DNA of 64,000 nt from DUPQ01 sp022706885. GTDB taxonomy: Bacteria; Bacillota; Clostridia; DUPQ01. The stretch spans positions 1-64,000 of the forward strand of contig JAKJBR010000002.1 in assembly GCA_022706885.1 (NCBI GenBank). Direction: 5' to 3'. The translations under genes and the position numbers were made by a program. Position 1 is the stretch's first letter. The number at the start of each line of letters is the position of its first letter. Under the pieces are notes generated by a model. It did not search any database. It had not been told where the DNA came from and worked only from the letters and a program-made list of their open reading frames with translations. Positions 44,801-52,133 of the stretch are shown here, one piece after another.

Positions 44801-46563
44801 ATTTGGTATTTGTAAAGATTTACGATGCCGATGCACCTGTTAACTTCTTCGGCAGAGTTACCATAACGGGAACCGAAAGATTCAATGAGCGACTTACGGC
44901 AGCTGTAAGTGAAGATAACAGTGTAACCAAGAACTTTACTTACACATGGAAGCGTGACGGAGTAGAAATTGCGACAGGAGCCACCTATACAACGGTAGCT
45001 GCCGACATAGGAAAGACACTTATCTGTGAAGTTACAACGGATGACCATCAGGGTGTGATAAGAAAGGCAACAGGTGTAATAGCTAAAGCGGCAGGACCTG
45101 CGGCACCCGCAGGACTTGTAGGTGTAGCACCTACCGTTGCCGGAGGCAATGACGGTAAGATTACCGGAACAAATCAAACAATGGAGTTCAGTCAGACTGC
45201 AGCCGGAGTATATACCGCTTGTAGAGGAGTTGAGATAACGGGACTTACGGCGGGAACATACTATGTCAGAATTGCAGGAAACAATACCACAGAAGCGGGA
45301 GCATATCGTACTGTTACGGTAGGAGCCGGAGCACAGCAACCGGATAATCCTCCGATTCCCGATGACCCGGTCATGCCGGATGCCGGAACGGGACAGGATA
45401 CATCAAAGACCATTCCCACAACAGACGGTAAAGCTCAAGTGGACTATGTTCAGAGTGAAGAGGTTGTATCGCTGGATATATCAACTGACAAGGCTGAAGA
45501 GATTATCAGCAAGAGTAAAGACGGAGATGTGGGATTTGACCTTTCCGGTGTTAAAGATGCCAAGTCTGTTGAAATGTCTAAAGAGGCATTGGAAACATTC
45601 GGTAAAGCCGATGTATCGGTAACTGTTAAGTTACCCGAAGGTTCGGTAACCATGGACAAAGAAGCCGTAGATTCCATTGCGGAACAGGCAGGAGGAGATA
45701 CGGTAAGTGTAGAACTTGCACTGGTTAAACCGGAAGAACTTAACTATCTGCAGGAGCAGTCGGTGGGAGCGGATGATCTGATTATCGATGCCAATATTAC
45801 CGGCGGAGACGGTAAGAAGATAAGTACCTTCAACGGTGAACTGATAATGCGTATACCTTACAACGGTCCTCTGCCTGTAGCTGTCTGGTATTTAAATGAT
45901 GCAGGAGAGTTGGAAAAGATAGATTGTGATTACGAAAACGGTATAGTTACATTCCGTCTCAATCACCTTTCGGTATACATTTTAGGACAGGATGTAAGCA
46001 GAGAAAGAGACTGGACCAATCCGTTTACCGATGTTAACAAAAATGCCTGGTACTACAGTGCAATAGAATACATAAACAAGAACAAACTGATGTACGGTGT
46101 AGGTGACAATCAATTTGATCCTCACGGACATATGGTAAGAGCAATGATAGTAACGGTATTACATCGCTTGGAGAAGATGCCTGAACCGAAAGCATACAAC
46201 ACATTCGGTGATGTTGCGGCAAACAGATACTACAGCAAGGCTGTCAACTGGGCAGCGGAGAACGGTATAGTAAACGGTTACGGTGACGGAAACTTCGGTC
46301 CCAACGATCCCGTTACAAGAGAGCAGTTAGCGGTAATCTTCATGAACTATGCCAAGTACAAAGGCTATGACACGTCCAAGAGAGCCGCACTGGAAACATT
46401 TGCAGATGCAAAGAGTATATCCGGCTGGGCAACGGATGCTATGGCATGGGCAAATGCCGAAGCTCTCATATTGGGTGACGGCACAGGCTTGAATCCTTCA
46501 GGAAAAGGAGAGCGCTGTCATGCAGCGGCAATATTCCAGAGGTTTATTGCAAACATAAGATAA
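38878..46563 (+). CDS. Giant SLH-anchored surface protein with carboxypeptidase-regulatory-like domains
   Basis: Secreted protein of 2561 residues. Approximate layout: signal peptide (1-29, ending ATVTA); carboxypeptidase-regulatory/CnaB-like beta-sandwiches at 35-105, 121-195, 210-295, 305-403, 431-525 and 980-1058 (pattern GATVRL...DAFGYY...GTYEI); unrecognised stretches around 530-980 and 1060-1330; a glycine-rich segment with alternating residues (1331-1548); repeats suggesting a beta-propeller (1635-1985); an Ig-like module (1994-2068, TWKRDGVEI and ADIGKTLICEV); a domain common in clostridial surface proteins ending RLNHLSVY (2188-2371); three SLH repeats (2379-2561) for binding cell-wall polymer. 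No LPxTG and no catalytic motif were seen. The ATG at 38878 follows CTGGAGG; an open GTG at 38818 lies inside the promoter and is rejected. Role may be adhesion, polysaccharide binding or cell-cell contact. Confidence 0.88.
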   Translation: MKHAGRRFFALLMTLVMLLTMIPATVTANPGEPEVFIVAGRITDSVTKKGLSGATVRLSNTEKEYTDTTDAFGYYQIDAHEAGTYEISASLRGYSTVTDNNFELNGTKDWFAELTLDSDPCIDIYASVKCVYSGIALEGVEVRARHSSEGLFTELTDSDGSAVFYNLPKGKYTFEVNVNGQPGWENYISGEYDVTQDQLLNCSLKPKYQSLTVKTYGFCAFTEQENSPLRNVYVRLHGLDPTNHDVELISPAPIKTGEDGTVVFDKLVPIDWLIEVYSPGYEPEEAIVKAMPDGTFEQDTVRMNMVFHPGTLTANLDSLYDDEQIYYGLEVHLCGNDTITEGLTRTVTVKSWDKPKRVATFRNLLPGQYKVYTYGNCERYVQILVQDGNIYCDAAVNPSISPLRVFSVTFQGETQAVAKMGKKTEVELPLDVEKANYSGFLKKIDMDEEGTLKTSPAANTVMTLVPSEYYPQNPEKGQTYTVTTDEFGYYSFNVYPGLYGVTVSGMDDYWGAFANYRQRYVSDYEESEDEESGESGKPAIMGGWPYYQEWQGSYESAIAYMGYGKYTDGGGKYTNNTGYADIGGMPLSSGMTEGDLFMKEKVCSVSVETLPDYLYEVWHAVTGKINNEWDPAYYDDAHYEFSRTWFDLAGFRTELSCGEITVDNDTSPFPHRFTKLKPGTHDVNITKKAGATPEYSLRRRVWVYEGNYYGLPSWEGTDVGFYDFPAPGILPTEFPSDYCSTPDTVWPCGEMDIDIEVRAEELERGAPEDLEEHVYYFVELDGNTGEGEYRCYKDSEHYTLNDRFYGWSTDIIPNKLFSAWHLGWQYGIAYPNYIPVTLYFYIPARYDPDKLPEQVIIPSKWFEMTYDPSTGTGGPTIYIGGPKNNVREGLGNAPNIIRPFKAIIKAKNYYTGEDITGISFVNDVAGQVFSSGNEYDNQIYLRETFSNDDINVGDKNLIFHQASFERDFTGDNRTVTLTLYMVPNIGLDLTVKDNNDNPVQGATVQLRSAKGLDELLKTDDINGMVEVKNLKDECYTLIIDAAGCNTYTYELTADMLQPDGTGWMIFTHEAQLTPLTRPEVSDESFNRFGGFLPNVSRMKAQDTYELVTGDTPAGEALTMTVEAALKQQKQGDVFDKVVGVYIVDAKKFEINDKSREGEYTEITELPNPEHPVTVKKWLNDLNNRSTGLENVFFKYFDAESITQRDGDSGMADFKGEIMLYNLPAGPFKPVFIVVTEKGAYDVYAPEIEEDKQLVGLRKSGLLSFFLTVADMYAVAQTGPAVPLHFILPLLELTPALSEAGEMLEFDASIDMDDYNRGYLKYEYSLGVNCDAGTANPGGSPGSATSYLPAELSLEAGGSVTTSVSGKDLSIEDKFTGNVGAGADTDKYLPAFVKDIATMEIKAMGSVFSSSATEYKNDAEVKSFTNSIGVTGELETKTNISAVGAAGKFIGGGILAPVFRVIKKLGIDLGACIDANVGIGATVGYNENAYADGGNLNLINADIDFGAAAKLGLYGNICGGKYGGARGTLGFGGSHSNFQSSMMTLTLKFVYDAKEKEFRIEPAELTGMCEGEVEAFLKTAVKDFNIKWYFPVFAINMQFGTETKFTLTPIGKVYREIDRETFGTSTFMADETTGIMVKDYLSLATYATDENSGNILYTDLASQGGDMRLQLSKFNGTTWQQPVTILTTDGTLGSYDLITLPNGKILITYNLISKEHMNSMFPNSETKYTLGTIGANGWVEEATGTIEQLAGSYAFSCDLAGSYLVCRLTGGTGAEGFKIVGYKWNGAGFGAVQVLKYAATYDMSVAATDNELVVTYIDGLKKLQAISWTGDVANTTVAEDVGLVLAMTSDANGYYLVYENGGSVDFYTRGINPSSVWTKKGTPVSNVSAIEMDLAVNGDKLVLSFIKPSEAHFDTDNKLVVGNEGIASVTLAKDGTLYDEQRTYLENSQFYRNLSIVCVNGLAYAFVEDLYEDTADLVFVKIYDADAPVNFFGRVTITGTERFNERLTAAVSEDNSVTKNFTYTWKRDGVEIATGATYTTVAADIGKTLICEVTTDDHQGVIRKATGVIAKAAGPAAPAGLVGVAPTVAGGNDGKITGTNQTMEFSQTAAGVYTACRGVEITGLTAGTYYVRIAGNNTTEAGAYRTVTVGAGAQQPDNPPIPDDPVMPDAGTGQDTSKTIPTTDGKAQVDYVQSEEVVSLDISTDKAEEIISKSKDGDVGFDLSGVKDAKSVEMSKEALETFGKADVSVTVKLPEGSVTMDKEAVDSIAEQAGGDTVSVELALVKPEELNYLQEQSVGADDLIIDANITGGDGKKISTFNGELIMRIPYNGPLPVAVWYLNDAGELEKIDCDYENGIVTFRLNHLSVYILGQDVSRERDWTNPFTDVNKNAWYYSAIEYINKNKLMYGVGDNQFDPHGHMVRAMIVTVLHRLEKMPEPKAYNTFGDVAANRYYSKAVNWAAENGIVNGYGDGNFGPNDPVTREQLAVIFMNYAKYKGYDTSKRAALETFADAKSISGWATDAMAWANAEALILGDGTGLNPSGKGERCHAAAIFQRFIANIR

Positions 46564-46587
46564 AATCTTTTATAATATCCTCATGAC

Positions 46588-46624
46588 AAAGGTGCCACGC
46601 TTCCGCCAAAGGTGTGGCACCTTT
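46588..46624 (+). terminator. Terminator between convergent genes
   Basis: AAAGGTGCCAC (46588-46598) pairs perfectly with GTGGCACCTTT (46614-46624). No long T-run beyond the stem; the 11-bp stem may serve both the giant gene and the convergent ABC operon. Confidence 0.7.
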
Positions 46625-46661
46625 GCTGTCGTTATCTCATAAAATTCCACTAAGCACACAG

Positions 46662-47378
46662 TCATTTAAATTTCTGTTTTTTCAGAAGAATCATACATAC
46701 TATAACAGCAATACAAAAAACAATTATCAGATACCACAGGTTTTTAATATGAAAGCCGTTATCCAGCATTAGTCGATATCCCCATGTGGCGGGAAAAATA
46801 CGCCCTAATATTTTCAGTGATTCGGGCAATATTTCAACAGGAAGCATAATTCCCGAAAGCATAATGGAAGGCAAAAACAGCAGCTGTGCAATCATGGTTA
46901 CCTTTGCCTGGCTCTTGACAACCAGCCCCAATATACTTCCTATACTAAGCGATACAACGGCATATACAGCAAGTGCAAGAAGAAACAGAGGGATGTTTTT
47001 CGGTGATGCCGCATCAAACAGTACCGGGGCAAGCAGCAATATTATCACGCAGGAAATCATCAGATGAAAGAATGTGGATAAAAACATGGTTATAAGGCCG
47101 ACATGCAGAGGGATTCCGTTTGCTTTATATACTTTTTTAACATCGGTTCCGTAAGTTTCAATCAATGAAGGCGGCAATCCTATAAATGCTCCCATTGACA
47201 CACTCATCACAATCATTGACGGAATGAGTGTTTCTTTCATTTCCGGCATAACCGAACCGAAAATGCTGCCCATTAAAAGGAAGAAAAGAAGAGGGACAAT
47301 ATAGCAGGTTACCAATATAGTTTTACTCCGTAAATCCAATTTGCATTGTAATGCAAGACCGTATAAAAAACCCTTCAT
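46662..47378 (-). CDS. ABC-2 type transporter permease
   Basis: Membrane subunit of 238 residues with six predicted spans and a final Lys-rich tail. The ABC-2 pattern is seen in the first span, the large loop and the late MLSGIMLPVEILP / FPATWGYRLMLDNG region, as in drug, lantibiotic and polysaccharide exporters. Starts inside the ATPase stop (four-base overlap) and is last in the merR-ATPase-permease operon. Substrate unknown; the MerR/TipAS-like regulator points to a toxic compound or antibiotic. Confidence 0.88.
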   Translation of the reverse strand: MKGFLYGLALQCKLDLRSKTILVTCYIVPLLFFLLMGSIFGSVMPEMKETLIPSMIVMSVSMGAFIGLPPSLIETYGTDVKKVYKANGIPLHVGLITMFLSTFFHLMISCVIILLLAPVLFDAASPKNIPLFLLALAVYAVVSLSIGSILGLVVKSQAKVTMIAQLLFLPSIMLSGIMLPVEILPESLKILGRIFPATWGYRLMLDNGFHIKNLWYLIIVFCIAVIVCMILLKKQKFK

Positions 47379-48190
47379 TCTTCTTCACCCCTTGTCATTT
47401 CAATAAAATGTTGTTCCAGTGTCCCTCTGTCCACTTTTATGTCCGATATATATAATCCTTTTTGTTTCAGTTCACCGAGCAGGGACAATAATGTATCTTC
47501 TATGTTGTCCGTAGCAAAAGTCTGAGCCCCTTGTTGTGTCTTTATATGTACCAGATATTTTCTTCCCAGTTTTTCGGTCAGTTCCGCAGCGGTGCCGCAA
47601 AAGACAATATTACCGTTACGCAGAATGGCGATGCGATCACACAACGCCTCCACTTCCGCCATATCATGGCTTGCAAGAACAATGGTTTTTCCCTGTGATT
47701 TAAGTTTTCGTACCTGTTCATGCAGTGACAGTCTACCTTCAACATCCAGTCCCGCAGTGGGCTCGTCTAAGAATATGATGTCGGGATTACCTATAAGTGC
47801 AAGAGCGAGATGCAGCCGCCTTTTTTGTCCGGTCGATAACTCTATATACTTCTTTTTCTTAATCTCTTCTATGCCGAGGGCGGTAAGCATTTCATAGTCT
47901 ATATTTGCTTTCTTCCATTTGGAAAACAGTTTGACTGCTTCCATGGATTTTATCTGTGCAGGCAAAGAGGAGGATTGTAACTGAATACCCATTTCTCCGT
48001 TTACGGAAATTTCACCGCTTTCATACTTTTTCAATCCTTCTATACATTCAAGGGCTGTGGTCTTTCCCGCGCCGTTTACTCCTAAAAGAGCAAAAATCTC
48101 TCCCTCTTTTATATGCAGATTGATACCTTTGAGAACGGCATTGCTGCCGTAGCTTTTTCTTAAATTACTTACCTGTATTGCACAGTTCAT
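47375..48190 (-). CDS. ABC transporter ATP-binding protein
   Basis: ATPase of 271 residues. Walker A GVNGAGKTT (about 38-46), Q loop at GIQLQSSSLPAQ, signature LSTGQKRRL, Walker B IIFLDEPTAGLD and switch His in ASHDMAEVE are all in place. The C-terminal part (about 215-271) has the extra domain of the CcmA/DrrA-type drug exporters. It overlaps the merR gene and the permease gene by four bases each. Confidence 0.95.
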   Translation of the reverse strand: MNCAIQVSNLRKSYGSNAVLKGINLHIKEGEIFALLGVNGAGKTTALECIEGLKKYESGEISVNGEMGIQLQSSSLPAQIKSMEAVKLFSKWKKANIDYEMLTALGIEEIKKKKYIELSTGQKRRLHLALALIGNPDIIFLDEPTAGLDVEGRLSLHEQVRKLKSQGKTIVLASHDMAEVEALCDRIAILRNGNIVFCGTAAELTEKLGRKYLVHIKTQQGAQTFATDNIEDTLLSLLGELKQKGLYISDIKVDRGTLEQHFIEMTRGEEE

Positions 48191-48987
48191 TGTTGCTCCT
48201 CTCCTACATTATTAATTCCGAGCTTTTTGAAATAAATGACCAAAGCAGGCTCTAAATAACTGTTGACAATCGCTTGCTTTTTAGCCCAGTCGGTATTTGT
48301 GTTTTCAAAATTGGCTATTTCCGGTAACTTCTGTAACATACTCATGTCACCGTTTGTAAACTCCATAATCAAATCCCAGTAAGCCTTTGTCAGTTGCTGA
48401 CATTGCTCGCTTTCCTGCGGTACATTTTCTTTTTGAAGTTTCAGTATTTCGTCACTTAAGGCATCAAATCTGTTAATAAAATCCATACTGCTCTCTTTGT
48501 CAAAACGGTCACGGATATGATCCAGTGTATCATCATCAAATTTTTTAATAAGAAAGTAATATTTATTGTTCATCTGAAGGTTAACGATTATATCGGCATA
48601 TTTCTTAAAATCCACTTTTTGCATTTGCAATACTTCGGTTTTTAACTGTTCTATGGCATTAAGAGAAACAGTCAGGTTTTCTATTTCACTGCGTATTTTG
48701 TCTGCCTGTTCGGTAAGGGCATTTGCCACATCAGCCGGTGTATCCAGAGATATCAACCGCTGCTTTATATCATTTAAAGAAAAACCCAATGATTTCAGCG
48801 ATACAATCTGATGAAGCACAACCAGGTCTTTGTCGGTATAGAGCCTGCGACCGCCTTCACTTTCGCCCGAAGGTGACAGCAGTCCTTCTTTATCGTAATA
48901 CTGCAGTGTGCGGACCGTTACACCCATTTTCTTGGCCGCTTTACCTATGGTCATATATCCGTCCGGAATTGCTTTGTATTTTGCCAT
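48187..48987 (-). CDS. MerR family regulator with TipAS-like C-terminal domain
   Basis: 266 residues. The winged-helix domain reads YMTIGKAAKKMGVTVRTLQYYDKEGLLSPS, then GGRRLYTDKDL and LGFSLNDIKQRL. A coiled coil (about 80-120) leads to a helical C-terminal domain (about 130-266) resembling the antibiotic-binding TipAS domain (QCQQLTKAYWDLIMEFTNGD). GGAGG lies nine bases before the ATG at 48987; an ATG at 48993 is possible but too close to it. It should activate its own merR-ABC operon on drug binding, through the 19-bp-spacer promoter directly upstream. Confidence 0.88.
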   Translation of the reverse strand: MAKYKAIPDGYMTIGKAAKKMGVTVRTLQYYDKEGLLSPSGESEGGRRLYTDKDLVVLHQIVSLKSLGFSLNDIKQRLISLDTPADVANALTEQADKIRSEIENLTVSLNAIEQLKTEVLQMQKVDFKKYADIIVNLQMNNKYYFLIKKFDDDTLDHIRDRFDKESSMDFINRFDALSDEILKLQKENVPQESEQCQQLTKAYWDLIMEFTNGDMSMLQKLPEIANFENTNTDWAKKQAIVNSYLEPALVIYFKKLGINNVGEEQQ

Positions 48988-49007
48988 AATCATTTGCCTC
49001 CGCGTAT

Positions 49008-49038
49008 ATTATAATTCATGACGCTACGTCACGAACAA
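49008..49038 (-). promoter_or_regulatory. MerR-type promoter with operator in a 19-bp spacer
   Basis: On the minus strand TTGTTC (49033-49038) and TATAAT (49008-49013) are 19 bp apart, the long spacing typical of MerR-activated promoters. Between them lies a 21-bp dyad (49015-49035): arms of nine bases around a 3-base centre with one mismatch, core TGACG-TAG-CGTCA. Confidence 0.88.
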
Positions 49039-49084
49039 TACCTTTTTAATTAATTTTCATAGTTTTTTCTTTTTCTTGCAATTT

Positions 49085-49147
49085 ACCGGTTATTTTGCCG
49101 TTTGTTTGACACCGATAACCGGTTGTATTACAATCGGTTAGACCGGT
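49085..49147 (+). repeat. Inverted repeats with ACCGGT cores before the GH28-like gene
   Basis: ACCGGTTAT (49085-49093) and ATAACCGGT (49115-49123) form a perfect 9-bp inverted repeat 21 bp apart; a third ACCGGT stands at 49142-49147. The segment lies between the divergent MerR promoter and the gene at 49175. It may be an operator or a leader hairpin. No T-run follows. Confidence 0.5.
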
Positions 49148-49174
49148 ATTCGGTATAAAGATAAGGGCGGCGGA

Positions 49175-50359
49175 ATGATGAGCAGGTTGTTTTATGTTTC
49201 GGATTTTTTGAAAGCGGGAATAAGCGACAGTCAGGCAATAAAAGATTGCCTGAACTCTGCTAAAAGCTGTGATGAAAGAACAATAATATTTGATAAAAAA
49301 GACTACTATATTGATGCAGCAATTACCTTGCCTTCCGACACCACCGTTATAATAGACGGGGTGATGATTAAGCAGAATGACTTTGTGCATGACAATGTAT
49401 TCCGTGCGGACAATATGGAGACAGATCCCGATAATCCTTACGGTTATCCTTTATCTATAAAGGCGGCTAAGGATATTAAGATTATAGGGAAGAATGATGC
49501 GCTGATAGAAGGGCCGGAGAGGCACACAAGTTTTTGGCATCCCCATTTTAATGAAGAACAACTTGCCATAGGGGATTACTGGGGATGGCGCGGATTCCAG
49601 GTGCTTATTTCCCGTTGTGAAAATTTTGAAATTCGTGATATTACTTTTAAAAAAGTGAAGAGTTGGACGATTTCCGCAGACCGCTCCAAAAATCTGCATT
49701 TTTCCGATCTGCGGTTTTATTCCACGGTAAAAAACGGAGACGGTTTGAATATACGGGCAGGGTGTAGCAATGTTGTTATAGAGAATATATCCGGGGAAAC
49801 AGCAGATGACCTTATTGCTATTAACAGCGCCACCGATGTCAATCTTGTCTTTCCTTTCAAGCATTATGTCTTTCCTCTTATTCCGTCCAACATATGCAAA
49901 GATGAGGAATCAATAGAGGACAGATACATTACTGATGTATCAGTGAGAAATGTATACACCTCCGGTGTGTCCGGAGTGGCTCTGTTATCGCGACACGGCA
50001 ATAAGATTAAGAATGTTTGTATTGAGAATGTCATAGATACCCATACCGGACCTTTCATACATCCTCTTTATCCCAATGCAACCAATTTAAAGCTTGTCTA
50101 CTCCTATGCGGGATACTTCGGAGAAACATATACTCCGGGCGATATATCGGGAGTAAGAATAAGCAACGCCCATTCCAGGTTTTTCAAGACTACGGTATTT
50201 TTCGGCGATGTAGTCCATGATGTATGCATTGAAAATGTTACGCAACAGCGCAGCGACGGAGAGCTTATTACTTTGCATGAACAGCAGGATCCGAAAGAGA
50301 TAAAGGTTTTTTGCAAAAATGGTACGAATAATTCCTGTTTTACTGCAAAAATCATATGA
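49175..50359 (+). CDS. GH28-like right-handed beta-helix protein
   Basis: 394 residues, no signal peptide. A parallel beta-helix is suggested by repeated short hydrophobic strands (ISRCENFEIRDITF, RSKNLHFSDLRF, CSNVVIENISG). Two acidic spots at the polygalacturonase active-site positions are present: NGDGLN and ADDLIAI; a later SRHGNKI sits where GH28 has its His. Similar cytoplasmic proteins act on pectin- or uronate-type oligosaccharides, but substrate is unproved and the family match is distant. Two ATGs (49175, 49178) are possible with weak ribosome binding sites. Confidence 0.68.
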   Translation: MMSRLFYVSDFLKAGISDSQAIKDCLNSAKSCDERTIIFDKKDYYIDAAITLPSDTTVIIDGVMIKQNDFVHDNVFRADNMETDPDNPYGYPLSIKAAKDIKIIGKNDALIEGPERHTSFWHPHFNEEQLAIGDYWGWRGFQVLISRCENFEIRDITFKKVKSWTISADRSKNLHFSDLRFYSTVKNGDGLNIRAGCSNVVIENISGETADDLIAINSATDVNLVFPFKHYVFPLIPSNICKDEESIEDRYITDVSVRNVYTSGVSGVALLSRHGNKIKNVCIENVIDTHTGPFIHPLYPNATNLKLVYSYAGYFGETYTPGDISGVRISNAHSRFFKTTVFFGDVVHDVCIENVTQQRSDGELITLHEQQDPKEIKVFCKNGTNNSCFTAKII

Positions 50360-50403
50360 ATAATTTAAAAAACGGCAAAAGGTGGGGAAGCAACCTGAAA
50401 ATA

Positions 50404-50432
50404 TTGTTTTTTCACATATCTTTTTGTAAAAT
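50404..50432 (+). promoter_or_regulatory. Promoter of the yjbQ-lipoprotein-DUF951 operon
   Basis: TTGTTT (50404-50409), 17-bp spacer, TAAAAT (50427-50432). The -10 ends only 11 bases before the yjbQ ATG, so the mRNA would have a leader of about five bases. Confidence 0.55.
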
Positions 50433-50443
50433 ATATTAGTGTT

Positions 50444-50860
50444 ATGAGAAGTTACAGAAAAGAGCTATATTTCAATATCGGTACAAGAAGAGGGTTTGTG
50501 AATATAACAACGGAGCTTATGCAGTGCCTGAAAGAAAGCGGTATAAGGGAAGGATTGCTTTTATGTAATGCCATGCATATAACCGCTTCGGTATTTGTTA
50601 ACGATGACGAGAGGGGATTGCATCAGGATTTTGAAAAGTGGCTGGAAAAACTGGCTCCGGAAAAACCCTATTCGCAATATGCCCACAACGGCTTTGAGGA
50701 TAATGCCGATGCACATCTGAAAAGAACTATAATGGGCAGAGAAGCGGTAATAGCGGTAACAGACGGAAAACTTGATTTAGGTCCGTGGGAGCAGGTTTTT
50801 TACGGCGAGTTTGACGGTAAAAGACCTAAAAGAGTGCTTGTCAAGATAATAGGGGAATGA
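50444..50860 (+). CDS. YjbQ/UPF0047 family protein
   Basis: 138-residue single-domain protein of the YjbQ family. Seen: LLLCNAMHITASVFVNDDERG (the conserved HITA segment), YAHNGFEDNADAHLKR and GKLDLGPWEQVFYGEFDG. Members show weak thiamine-phosphate synthase activity, but the real role is not settled. No Shine-Dalgarno site precedes the ATG and the promoter lies close, suggesting a leaderless or nearly leaderless message. The stop overlaps the next start. Confidence 0.9.
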   Translation: MRSYRKELYFNIGTRRGFVNITTELMQCLKESGIREGLLLCNAMHITASVFVNDDERGLHQDFEKWLEKLAPEKPYSQYAHNGFEDNADAHLKRTIMGREAVIAVTDGKLDLGPWEQVFYGEFDGKRPKRVLVKIIGE

Positions 50861-51498
50861 TTATGAAAAAAGTTATAATATATATTTTGATTATCGTAAT
50901 ACTGGCCGCCATACCGGCGGGGTGCAATAAAAAGGTAGAGATTGTTAAGCCTGAGCATGTGTCGCGAGGTGAGGTAGTTGACGGGTATTATGTAAACAAA
51001 GATATGGGATTTAAAATTAAGGTGCCGGAAGATTATTACATAGCTACGGAAGAGGACCTGGATACTAAATTTGATATAAAGCAGCATGTAGAAGACGATG
51101 AACTGGAGATGTTTATAACTTATCTTGCTTTCTTTTCACAAAAGCCTATAGATGATGCACAAGATAATTCGCATATAATGATATCCGTTGAAGATGCAAG
51201 TAAATACGGATATGCTGATAAAGATACATATATTGAATATATGTCCAACAGCAAAGCCGATACATACAGAAATGTAAAAGAAGCTAAAATAACCTTATCC
51301 AATCAGACAAATGTGTGGTTGGGTAACCGTAAATTTGCAAACAGAACCATAACCTTGGATTTGCACGACCTTTACATAATCTTTGATATGTATGCTGTTG
51401 TAAAGAACGGATACTTTCTTTCCATAATGATAGGTGCTCACAACGAGTCCGATCTGGAGTATTTAAGAGGTTATCTGGATACTTTCTCTTTCGAATAA
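50857..51498 (+). CDS. Putative lipoprotein
   Basis: 213 residues with a lipoprotein signal peptide: Lys-rich start, hydrophobic stretch, and lipobox IPAGC placing the acylated Cys near residue 23. The mature part (NKDMGFKIKVPEDYYIATEEDL, later a beta-rich end LSIMIGAHNESDLEYLRGYLDTFSF) resembles the PsbP/DUF-type fold of many Gram-positive lipoproteins of unknown role. ATG at 50857 overlaps the yjbQ stop; ATG at 50863 is an alternative. Confidence 0.78.
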   Translation: MIMKKVIIYILIIVILAAIPAGCNKKVEIVKPEHVSRGEVVDGYYVNKDMGFKIKVPEDYYIATEEDLDTKFDIKQHVEDDELEMFITYLAFFSQKPIDDAQDNSHIMISVEDASKYGYADKDTYIEYMSNSKADTYRNVKEAKITLSNQTNVWLGNRKFANRTITLDLHDLYIIFDMYAVVKNGYFLSIMIGAHNESDLEYLRGYLDTFSFE

Positions 51499-51692
51499 TG
51501 AAAACGGACATTCAGTTAAACGATATAGTGGAACTCAAGAAAGCACACCCCTGCGGCCAGAACAAATGGCGCATTCTAAGAACCGGCGCGGACTTTCGGC
51601 TGGAATGTCTCGGTTGCGGTCACAAGATTATGTTGGACAGAAGTGACCTTTTCAAAAAGATTAAAAAAGTTTTGAAAGAAGATAAGGACTAA
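51498..51692 (+). CDS. DUF951 family protein
   Basis: 64-residue protein with the DUF951 pattern: NDIVELKKAHPCGQNKWRIL, then RLECLGCGHKIMLDR. Three Cys could hold a metal. In many Firmicutes it is found near chromosome-partition and single-strand-binding genes. The start shares a base with the lipoprotein stop (TAATG); the stop overlaps the convergent XRE gene by four bases. Function unknown. Confidence 0.9.
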   Translation: MKTDIQLNDIVELKKAHPCGQNKWRILRTGADFRLECLGCGHKIMLDRSDLFKKIKKVLKEDKD

Positions 51693-52075
51693 TCGGAAAG
51701 CAACTCGTCTATATCCTTATAAGTTGCTTTTCTTGTACCCTTCTTTATGTAAGAGTGAATCTGATTAACAATTTCAAAAGTGGTGTTTAACTGCGCATCA
51801 TCAAAATCGTTAATCATTAAGACAAGTTTGTCTTTGTTGTTACATGCTTTATGTTTTATTGAATCCATAGTGAGAGCATTGGGCGTAACATCCAAAGCAT
51901 TTGCTATTTTTACAACAACCCCCAAAGAAGCTTTACGTTCACCTCTTTCCACCAAACCTATGTATGATGTTGATACATCACATTTTTCCGCTAACTTTTC
52001 CTGAGACATGTTGTTCATGACTCTTTTCTCACGGACTCTGTTGCCGAATTTTTTATACAGTAAATCCATTACCAT
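51689..52075 (-). CDS. XRE family transcriptional regulator
   Basis: 128 residues. The N-terminal helix-turn-helix (about 10-65: REKRVMNNMSQEKLAEKCDVSTSYIGLVERGERKA) is typical of Cro/CI-type repressors; the rest (70-128) is a helical dimerisation or sensing tail. AAAGGGG precedes the ATG. The 220-bp AT-rich region upstream carries its own promoter and that of the divergent glycosyltransferase, so it may control both. No phage genes lie beside it. Confidence 0.88.
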   Translation of the reverse strand: MVMDLLYKKFGNRVREKRVMNNMSQEKLAEKCDVSTSYIGLVERGERKASLGVVVKIANALDVTPNALTMDSIKHKACNNKDKLVLMINDFDDAQLNTTFEIVNQIHSYIKKGTRKATYKDIDELLSD

Positions 52076-52105
52076 ATATCCCCTTTCTGTTTTTTGTTAT
52101 GTCAA

Positions 52106-52133
52106 ATTATAGCATTATTAAAGAAATAGTCAA
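52106..52133 (-). promoter_or_regulatory. Promoter of the XRE regulator gene
   Basis: On the minus strand TTGACT (52128-52133), 16-bp spacer, TATAAT (52106-52111). Downstream, 52134-52250 is extremely AT-rich with poly-A/T tracts and no gene; such DNA is often bent and may be a binding platform. Confidence 0.7.

Noticed and set aside
44734..45339. Minus-strand open frame of 201 codons inside the giant gene
   Set aside because: Ser/Cys-rich shadow of the repetitive Ig-like region; no ribosome binding site.
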